DNA from: Amoebophrya sp. AT5.2
Taxonomy: Eukaryota > Sar > Dinophyceae > Syndiniales > Amoebophryaceae
NCBI GenBank assembly: GCA_005223375.1
Contig: RXOD01005578.1
Location: forward strand, 1-13,375
Length of the DNA: 13,375 bases
Reading direction: 5' to 3'
Shown here: positions 8,272-13,375 of the stretch, piece by piece
Position numbering within the stretch: the first letter of the stretch is position 1
How the letters are laid out: each line of letters opens with the position of its first letter
Translations under genes and position numbers: made by a program
Notes under the pieces: generated by a model
Told to the model about the DNA's origin: nothing
Databases searched by the model: none
The model's input: the letters and a program-made list of their open reading frames with translations, nothing else

Positions 8272-9379
8272 TCACTTCAGCTGCAGGCAGGCAGTTACTG
8301 CCACCACCACCACAGTGTAGAGCGTCTGTGCACACAGCGACACGGTCATCTGCCACGGAGGCGGACCTGGATGGTCGAGCTTTTCTTCCCAGTTGCTGTG
8401 CCCCCACGCGAAAACCGCTGTCAGGACGTTCAGAGTGAAGCCCAGCCCGACTAAAGCCCACAGCGCCTTTATTGTGCCAGCAGCCGCAGTCTTTGAGTCC
8501 GCGATCTTCTTGGTGTCCACAGTCAAGTTGATCGAGTGCTTCAGCTGGTAGCTGAAGAGAAGCCAGAACCCGACGTCATAAAAAACGGTTTCTACGATAA
8601 ACACCCCCTTAACCCCTTGCGTCTTGTTCTCCGGACGAAAAGTCTCCCACCCCGCGAGAAGCACGAGCAGGATCGAAGCGACGAGCTTGAAGACGCAAGC
8701 CAAAACGCCCATGATCCACAGCGCCAAATTGTTCGTACAACACGACTCCCCCCGGGCCCGGCCTGAAGGATGTCGGTTCAATATTAATTAGAATCGAGGT
8801 ATTTATCTCGCCGGAGATGTAGTAGATTCACAGATCAGATCATGCGTATGGTAGTGCCAATTTTGTTCGTGCTCTTCCAGGCTGTCTCTACTTTCCTCCT
8901 GCTCCTGATAGGAGAGAGTGATCACTTGATGCTAGCGGCTGGCTCGCATCTTCACAACCTAAGTAAACTAAAACAGTACGACCACAGATCGGGTGGCGCA
9001 ACATGATCACGACCGCCGTAGAGACGGCAACACCATTCCCTGAAGCGGCCCAACCTAGCGGATTCGATCCGATGAGCCGCTTCTTCCACTGCGCCATCTG
9101 CTCCTCAGACCATGTCCTTGGGTCCGCTGGCAGATCGCTCGTTGCAGTATACCAATTTACTGTCCCGCCCACGAAGTACAGGAACACAAAGCAGGCGCTA
9201 ATCGCCATCCACAAAGAGAAGCACCACGATTTACCGCAGCAGGGGTACCGGGAAGACCACAGTCCCGGCCAGGGCGCCGTTAGGCGTAGCTCACCCGGCA
9301 TGTCGTCCTCGTCGCCGCTGGCGGCGCCCGGGAGCAGAGCTTCCCCGTCATCTGAGTTCCCGCCGTCACTTTTCCCCAT
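8272..9379 (-). CDS. Six-transmembrane-helix protein with N-terminal acidic di-leucine motif, two exons, 296 aa
   Basis: Exon 1 is ATG 9379-8980 (133 codons plus 1 nt), the intron is 8979-8763, and exon 2 is 8762-8272 (TGA). The split codon C|GC gives Arg 134. Without splicing, exon 2 has no upstream ATG. The first 45 residues are polar and acidic; D11-x-x-x-L15-L16 (DGEALL) is an acidic di-leucine signal of the type that sorts membrane proteins to endosomes, lysosomes or vacuoles. Hydrophobic helices lie at about 55-76, 110-128, 146-171, 187-206, 231-254 and 272-293. A loop between helices 1 and 2 (WYTATSDLPADPRTWSEEQM) is probably lumenal or extracellular. The protein ends right after helix 6 (CLQLK). 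No transporter or receptor signature is visible, so the substrate is unknown. An endomembrane location is inferred from the motif. Confidence 0.85.
8763..8979 (-). other. Intron of the six-helix membrane gene, 217 nt, GT-AG
   Basis: The donor is TGTGGTC|GTACTGTTTTAG at 8979 and the acceptor is CATCCTTCAG|GCCGGG at 8764-8763. A TCTAAT-like branch point lies about 30 nt upstream of the acceptor. The phase 1 ends match and link two membrane-spanning exons into one protein. Confidence 0.85.
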
Positions 9380-10188
9380 TTTTCCCTTCGCCTGCCGAAC
9401 GATGACGATCACGGAAGAGCGACTAGTTTGTACTTATCTATAGGAGTCTTGCTCCGCGATTTCTAGGTTTAGACTCGGAGTTTTCGCGGTCCGTGAGTTT
9501 GTTTTTTCTTCGATGGTTCCGGTGGAGAGGGTCGGCTATCAGGAAGGATGCTCCTCCTAGCGAGAAGCTCTGGGGTGGCGGGAACGTAGATTTGATCTTG
9601 CTCTTTGTGCTTGTGGAAATTCCTGGTATATGTCAAGAGTTCCCGTCTTTTTTTTCGGTTCACCTTACCTCGGCACAATGCGGCGGATCAATAACTGCGG
9701 CACTGGGCGCGCTTCCTTCTATCACAGTATGGGGATTAAGGCAGCAAAAGCCTGCAAAGAAACGTCATCCAAACATCATGCGTCGTTCATCATTCTTCAT
9801 CGTGTTTGGCTTCGTATGCCAAGCGTTCCACCATAGTACTACGATACTCTTACACGCGTACATTACGCCAATACCGATAGGCTTACGGGCGGCGCCGATC
9901 TTAGTACAGATGTGGTCCATTAACGAATGTGATGCATTGCGAAGTCATACCGATGACATGCGAGACCGTGCACGCAGAGGCTTTCGCCAAGCTATTCAAT
10001 CCCGGGTGGCTATTCATTCATTGCCAAAGATTTCATCGGAGAGGCACAGCGACCACTGCAACGCTGCTGTGCAACGCTCTGCCTGATAGATGCAGGCACG
10101 ATTCCGTTTTTGCATCGAGCGCGACCCTATGTGAGCTCCTTTTATTCCTCTCCACAGGAACGTGGTCATACATGCGGATTCTACTCTC
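9380..10188. other. Spacer of about 0.8 kb; possible upstream exons, otherwise no clear gene
   Basis: On the minus strand a stretch bounded by a good acceptor (TTTCTTTGCAG, ending at 9752) and a consensus donor (GAG|GTAAGG at 9668) is open in one frame for 83 nt (9751-9669). It could be a 5' exon of the six-helix gene, but I cannot find a phase-matched path to the ATG at 9379. A minus ORF at 9469-9678 and a plus ORF at 9493-10086 start without ATG. A plus ORF from an ATG at 9932 to 10408 runs into the antisense of the next gene and is probably chance. Confidence 0.45.
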
Positions 10189-11172
10189 TCAAGTTTGCAT
10201 TACGATTGCGGCAATCGTAGCGACTGTGGCCGTGGCGAAAAAGGCGTTCCAATGTTTCTTGCGCCGCTCCACCTGTGATGTATTGGCGTCCCTTCCTGTG
10301 CCACTCCCACCTCTACCTGCCCCCCCTCCTCCGTGCCCGGTTCCGGCGGCTTCGGATGTTTCTGCACTCCCCCGACCGGCCCCTCGACCGCCCACAGCCG
10401 GGACATAACCGCCCTCGGGGGTCAATGTCATTGTCAACAACAGCGTCGCCACATAGTCGCCACCAACGTCGCGACGCAGCTCCTTCTTCACCTTCGCAGA
10501 ATTATCATTCACCGATGAAGAACTCCAACTTCGCCATTCGCTGTTCACCTGCCGCAGCGTCTCAGTACACGGTTCACCTGCCGCAGCTATGGTTCCAAGC
10601 ACGGAGAGCACGAGCGGGAGTAAGGACGCCCCGAATGCGATCTTGCCCCCTTCGGGACCACTGCTGTCTCCCGCACGATGAAGATATGTCTCCCGCACAC
10701 ACTCTGCGGCGTGCCGCAAATCGTCGTCATCCAACCGCTTCATCGCCTGCCCCAATTCGCTTGTTTCTCTACTCTCGCCGCGGAGGTGACCGCAGTTGTC
10801 AAGAACGTGCAGCCGCTTCAATCCCCGGAGCGCCAGGGCGCGCTCTTCCGCCTGTTCTTCGGTGGCGGATCCCAGCCTCCCGTCGGCGAGGAACAAGTCG
10901 GCGAGAAAGGTTGTCAACCCCCGCCGGACGCCCTGGTAGACCACGCACGGGAGCTCGCCCCCTAGACCCCGCACATAGCTGTACTCGTGCGCCACCACTC
11001 GTACCTTCGCGCTCCGCGCACGGCACCAACGGTAGAGGAGCAGCCCCCGCAAGCAGCTGGACGAAAGGAGAAGCTCCTCGTCTTCGCCCGGAGTGCGTCC
11101 ATTCTGGAGGGTTGGAAGTGGTCGCCCAGAGGACCCCGCTGGCGCCCGCACGTGCAGAAATAGATCCGTCAT
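10189..11172 (-). CDS. Hypothetical protein, 327 aa, tail-anchor-like C-terminus
   Basis: A complete ORF runs from ATG 11172-11170 (a TAA lies directly upstream in frame) to TGA 10191-10189. The start MTDLFLHVRAPAGSSGRPLP carries no signal peptide. Residues 30-165 are mixed and probably globular and helical, with LADLFLADGRLGSATEEQAE, a Leu-rich segment LALRGLKRLHVLDNCGHLRG and an acidic DDDDLRHAAE. A hydrophobic segment spans about 178-198 (LLPLVLSVLGTIAAAG). Residues 254-300 are Gly/Ala/Thr-rich and disordered. The end VERRKKHWNAFFATATVATI (up to AAIVMQT) has a basic cluster followed by a hydrophobic stretch at about 309-325, as in tail-anchored proteins. A 15-nt duplication at 10543-10586 lies in the coding region. 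No family recognised; membrane attachment is inferred. Confidence 0.75.
   Translation of the reverse strand: MTDLFLHVRAPAGSSGRPLPTLQNGRTPGEDEELLLSSSCLRGLLLYRWCRARSAKVRVVAHEYSYVRGLGGELPCVVYQGVRRGLTTFLADLFLADGRLGSATEEQAEERALALRGLKRLHVLDNCGHLRGESRETSELGQAMKRLDDDDLRHAAECVRETYLHRAGDSSGPEGGKIAFGASLLPLVLSVLGTIAAAGEPCTETLRQVNSEWRSWSSSSVNDNSAKVKKELRRDVGGDYVATLLLTMTLTPEGGYVPAVGGRGAGRGSAETSEAAGTGHGGGGAGRGGSGTGRDANTSQVERRKKHWNAFFATATVATIAAIVMQT
10201..10219. repeat. 19-nt palindrome, 9-bp arms around one base
   Basis: TACGATTGCGGCAATCGTA pairs with itself apart from the central base. It falls in the codons for the last hydrophobic segment of the 327-aa protein (ATIAAIV), just before the stop. It may be chance or a local DNA/RNA hairpin. 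Confidence 0.7.
10543..10586. repeat. 15-nt direct repeat, period 29, within coding sequence
   Basis: GTTCACCTGCCGCAG occurs exactly at 10543-10557 and 10572-10586. On the coding (minus) strand the two copies are read in different frames (AAGEP and LRQVN). The 14 nt between them read CGTGTACTGAGACG and contain GTACTGAGAC, the same ten bases that open the intron at 3237. Confidence 0.9.
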
Positions 11173-12058
11173 TTATTCCCGTGTTAATGCTGGATTCTAG
11201 ATACTGCTCGCCGACAGTGGAGGCTATGCTGGATATGCACCCAGTGGCTACTTATGTCGGACAAATCTGTTCTACAGGGCCTAAGTACTATCCATCCAAA
11301 ATTCATTTTCATCTGGAGTAAGTCGGTCTAACCGCGCTGGTCGGTCGTGATTGAAACAACATAGACATACAGCAACACTCGGCTACGGGCTACCTTCGCT
11401 ACCAATAAGGCAAAAGATAGTGTAAAAAAAAAGTACGGATCCCGTCCTGGGGTCTGCGCGCGCGGGACCGGGAGCGTGTAGGTGTACAGATCATTAAGGA
11501 TACAGCATTCTTTAAAATGTGCAGAAACTCTCCAGCACCAGCTCCCATTTACAGGTTACACATCAGACCAACAACGATTATAGATCCAGGCTGAACCAAG
11601 CCGATGCCGAACGCACAAGGAGGTGCCGAGCCACTCGGCGCGAATCATGTATCAAGCTACTTACCACATTCATTATAAATTTTTTTATCACTCCTGTTTC
11701 AAGTACTGCGCTAGCAGAACTTCGTTCATAGATTGTTGTGTGTGCAGTCGCGACGGAGGGGCCTCCGAAGACCACAAGTCGCACCATTAGACCTGACTGT
11801 AAATTGCGTCTGGTATACGCGACCTATGGCCCGCTCCTGGACGAGTCAGGTCACACGACTCTACTAAAGCGTGAAAAATATCAACTTTGACGAGCACTCT
11901 GGTCTGTATGTCGCTTCATTTGTGATCTCGCGGCTTCATGCTGTAAATCTCCTACTGTAACTGGGATCGCTATGCCTGTGGACAGCAGTATCTAATATGT
12001 TCACCAATTGCTAAAAGAAAGTTCGTCTTCGTTGTATGTTTTAGTAGTACAGTACATT
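11173..12058. other. Spacer of about 0.9 kb; no convincing gene
   Basis: This lies between the stop of the glutamine-rich gene and the ATG of the 327-aa gene. A minus-strand ORF from a real ATG (11787-11578, 69 aa, MVRLVVFGGPSVATAHTTIY...) is in the same direction as the genes but has no recognisable domain and average composition. A plus ORF at 11519-11731 is its antisense companion. Small dyads occur (CGGAGGGGCCTCCG at about 11754; GCCGAG/CTCGGC at about 11628). An A9 run lies at about 11424. Confidence 0.55.
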
Positions 12059-13375
12059 CTACGTCCTGTGTGCCTGGAGCCTTTCCAGGAGCCGCTGGTT
12101 CTCTTGAACGACTGTGGCGACGGAGCTTTTCTCGGAGGTCGGAAGATTCTGCAAGGCATCGGTGTTGGCCGGTTGTGCCTCGCAAGAAGAGCTTCCCCCC
12201 GCCCCGGCGAGATTGAAATTGAAATTGGAATTGCTCAAACCCAACATCGCGGAGGCTGGGAGAAGGCTCTGCTCCATCCGCTGCCGGACCAGGGGGTGGC
12301 CACCGATCATCGTTCCCATTGTAGTTGTTCCTGCCCCGGGACCACCTCCACCTCCGGTCGCTAACCTCGCCTCAAACATTCCTCCTCCCGGAAAGGCGCC
12401 GGAGTGGGTCGCGGCGCTCCCGAGGGGGCGACTTTGCTGGGGGGCCGACGGAGAGGAAAAATGGTGCTGCCAAGGTGGGGTCAGACCCCCAGCAAGTGCC
12501 AGCGCAACTTGTGGTCCCCCTGGCGGGTTTGCAAGCGGCTGCTGCAAGTTCGGTTGCGGGCCCTGCATCCCGACTGGCTGCTGGACGAGGTTTTGGGGAA
12601 ATAAAGCCGGCTGGCATGATGTGCCCCGGTTTTCCATGTGCAGCGCGCTTTCATCCTTTGCCCCCGGATGCGGATCCCGCCGCTGCTGCAAGTTCTGCTG
12701 CTCCAGCAGCGACGTCTGCAGTTTCAGCAGCTTGTTAAGGGCGAGCGCGATGTCGGTCTGGAGGGCCGAAAGACAGTTTTGCCCGACCGTCTCGCAACCC
12801 TGCGCCGGCATCGAAAAACTGGAGGTCTGCATCGAAAAACTCGCGTTCTGCGTCCACATCGTCTGACCAGCATCGCCTTGCTGCTGCTGCTGCTGCTGCT
12901 GTTGCAGCTGCTGTTGTTGGTGTTGCAGCTGCTGTTGTTGCGGCTGCAGCTGTTGCGGCTGCTGTTGTTGCAGCTGCAGCTGCTGTTGGTGTTGCAGCTG
13001 CTGTTGTTGCAGCTGCAGCTGCTGTTGGTGTTGCGGCTGCTGTTGTTGCAGCTGCAGCTGCTGTTGTTGTGGCTGCTGCTGTTGCAGCTGCAGCTGTTGT
13101 TGGTGTTCTGGCTGCTGTTGCTGCGGCTGCAGCTGCTGTTGGTGTTGCAGCTGCTGTTGTTGCGGCTGCAGCTGCTGTTGTTGTGGCTGCTGTTCTTGTT
13201 GCGACTGCAGCTGCAGCTGCTGCTCGGCGTTCCTAACCCCGCAAATCTGGTTGTTCAGCAGCAACGCGGTTTCACTGCCCAGCTGAAACGGGTCGAGTTG
13301 TCCCGGACCCCCGCAGCTGAAGTTTTGCTCGTGTTGCGCCTGCAGCAGTGGCCGGGCGTCCTGATTCAGAAGCTG
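12059..13375 (-). CDS. Glutamine-rich protein with tandem Q/L/H/P repeats, 5' end off window
   Basis: The frame is open from the window edge (13375) to TAG 12061-12059, giving 438 codons in view; the true start lies outside. The first 50 residues (LLNQDARPLLQAQHEQNFS...) are ordinary. A 115-residue low-complexity block follows (about 13222-12878), built on a 13-residue unit near HQQQLQLQQQQPQ, ending in nine consecutive Gln. The rest is Gln/Pro/Gly/Asn-rich with one Leu-rich helix (ALQTDIALALNKLLKLQTSL) and a final helix (VVQENQRLLERLQAHRT) likely to form a coiled coil. Such composition is common in transcription co-regulators and RNA-granule proteins, but no DNA- or RNA-binding domain is visible, so this is only a suggestion. 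No introns are needed in this part. Confidence 0.8.
   Translation of the reverse strand, partial: QLLNQDARPLLQAQHEQNFSCGGPGQLDPFQLGSETALLLNNQICGVRNAEQQLQLQSQQEQQPQQQQLQPQQQQLQHQQQLQPQQQQPEHQQQLQLQQQQPQQQQLQLQQQQPQHQQQLQLQQQQLQHQQQLQLQQQQPQQLQPQQQQLQHQQQQLQQQQQQQQQGDAGQTMWTQNASFSMQTSSFSMPAQGCETVGQNCLSALQTDIALALNKLLKLQTSLLEQQNLQQRRDPHPGAKDESALHMENRGTSCQPALFPQNLVQQPVGMQGPQPNLQQPLANPPGGPQVALALAGGLTPPWQHHFSSPSAPQQSRPLGSAATHSGAFPGGGMFEARLATGGGGGPGAGTTTMGTMIGGHPLVRQRMEQSLLPASAMLGLSNSNFNFNLAGAGGSSSCEAQPANTDALQNLPTSEKSSVATVVQENQRLLERLQAHRT
12878..13222. repeat. CAG/CTG-rich minisatellite coding a poly-Gln block
   Basis: Units of 39 bp, with a 36-bp variant, are built from TGCTGTTGTTGCAGCTGCAG-like blocks with GGTGTTG spacers. 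A pure (CTG)7 run is at 12881-12901. All length differences are multiples of three, so the coding frame is kept. CAGCTG palindromes recur within each unit. Confidence 0.9.

Noticed and set aside
9932..10408. Plus-strand ORF from ATG with hydrophobic middle and proline-rich end
   Set aside because: Its last 220 nt are antisense to the 327-aa gene and its hydrophobic part is the complement of that gene's tail. The upstream part overlaps another open plus frame, so the region is simply stop-poor.
10558..10586. A 29-nt mini-intron between the two repeat copies in the 327-aa gene
   Set aside because: Removing one 29-nt unit shifts the frame into a stop within about 15 codons, and the unspliced frame is open. 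Extending a GTACTG donor from here finds no nearby acceptor in the right phase.
10275..11321. Plus-strand ORF of 348 codons opposite the 327-aa gene
   Set aside because: Its reading is Arg/Pro/Ser-rich without domains, as expected opposite GC-rich codons. The minus frame has a real ATG just after a stop and more protein-like hydrophobic segments.
11578..11787. 69-aa minus-strand ORF with a real ATG
   Set aside because: It is short, with neutral codon use, an overlapping ORF on the other strand and no domain. It cannot be told from chance without transcript data.
12114..12866. Plus-strand ORF of 250 codons opposite the glutamine-rich gene
   Set aside because: It is antisense to a longer minus-strand ORF, and its Cys/Gly/Pro-rich reading follows from the complementary codons. 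Other plus ORFs over this region are explained the same way.
12878..13222. Regular repeats resembling a CRISPR-like or satellite array
   Set aside because: The units are contiguous, codon-phased and Gln-coding with no unique spacers, so they are a coding minisatellite.
1..13375. A bacterial, phage or viral origin for the window
   Set aside because: Phase-matched introns, long spacers, absence of ribosome-binding sites and absence of phage or viral hallmark genes argue for a nuclear eukaryotic locus. No tRNA, rRNA or transposase was found on either strand.

Overview
This window is nuclear DNA of a eukaryote, most likely a unicellular protist. Four gene models need spliceosomal-type introns (92, 115, 217 and 393 nt) to join phase-matched coding exons. 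There is no operon spacing and there are no Shine-Dalgarno-like sites. Coding exons are clearly GC-rich in third positions, while introns and spacers are more AT-rich. All seven supported genes lie on the minus strand. One-way gene arrays, GC-rich codons, a DPY-30-motif protein (a family common in ciliated and flagellated cells) and foldback repeats in an intron together suggest an alveolate, perhaps a dinoflagellate relative. That placement is inference; no gene here proves it.

Layout, read along the minus strand from high to low coordinates: (1) 13375-12059, 3' part of a glutamine-rich protein with a 39-bp minisatellite; (2) 11172-10189, an intact 327-aa protein with a tail-anchor-like C-terminus; (3) 9379-8272, a two-exon six-helix membrane protein with an N-terminal acidic di-leucine motif; (4) 6909-4898, a two-exon single-pass membrane protein whose reading frame is broken by one base in a C-rich tract; (5) 3650-2849, a two-exon helical protein of unknown function; (6) 2246-1548, a 232-aa protein with a possible Tudor/SH3-like beta domain; (7) 677-1, a two-exon protein with an N-terminal beta-rich domain and a DPY-30 dimerisation motif, running off the window. 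The spacers of 600-1360 bp hold no convincing gene, only hairpins, short tandem repeats and small doubtful ORFs.

I see no pathway linking the seven genes; they look like unrelated housekeeping and membrane genes in a tandem array. The most striking shared feature is at the introns: all four well-supported introns begin with the same hexamer GTACTG, not the usual GTAAGT/GTRAGT, and a fifth GTACTG sits inside a short direct duplication in gene 2. The gene 4 intron also carries a perfect 20-bp inverted repeat and a second 13-bp one, as expected for a mobile or structured intron. No rRNA, tRNA, CRISPR array, transposase or virus-like gene was recognised.
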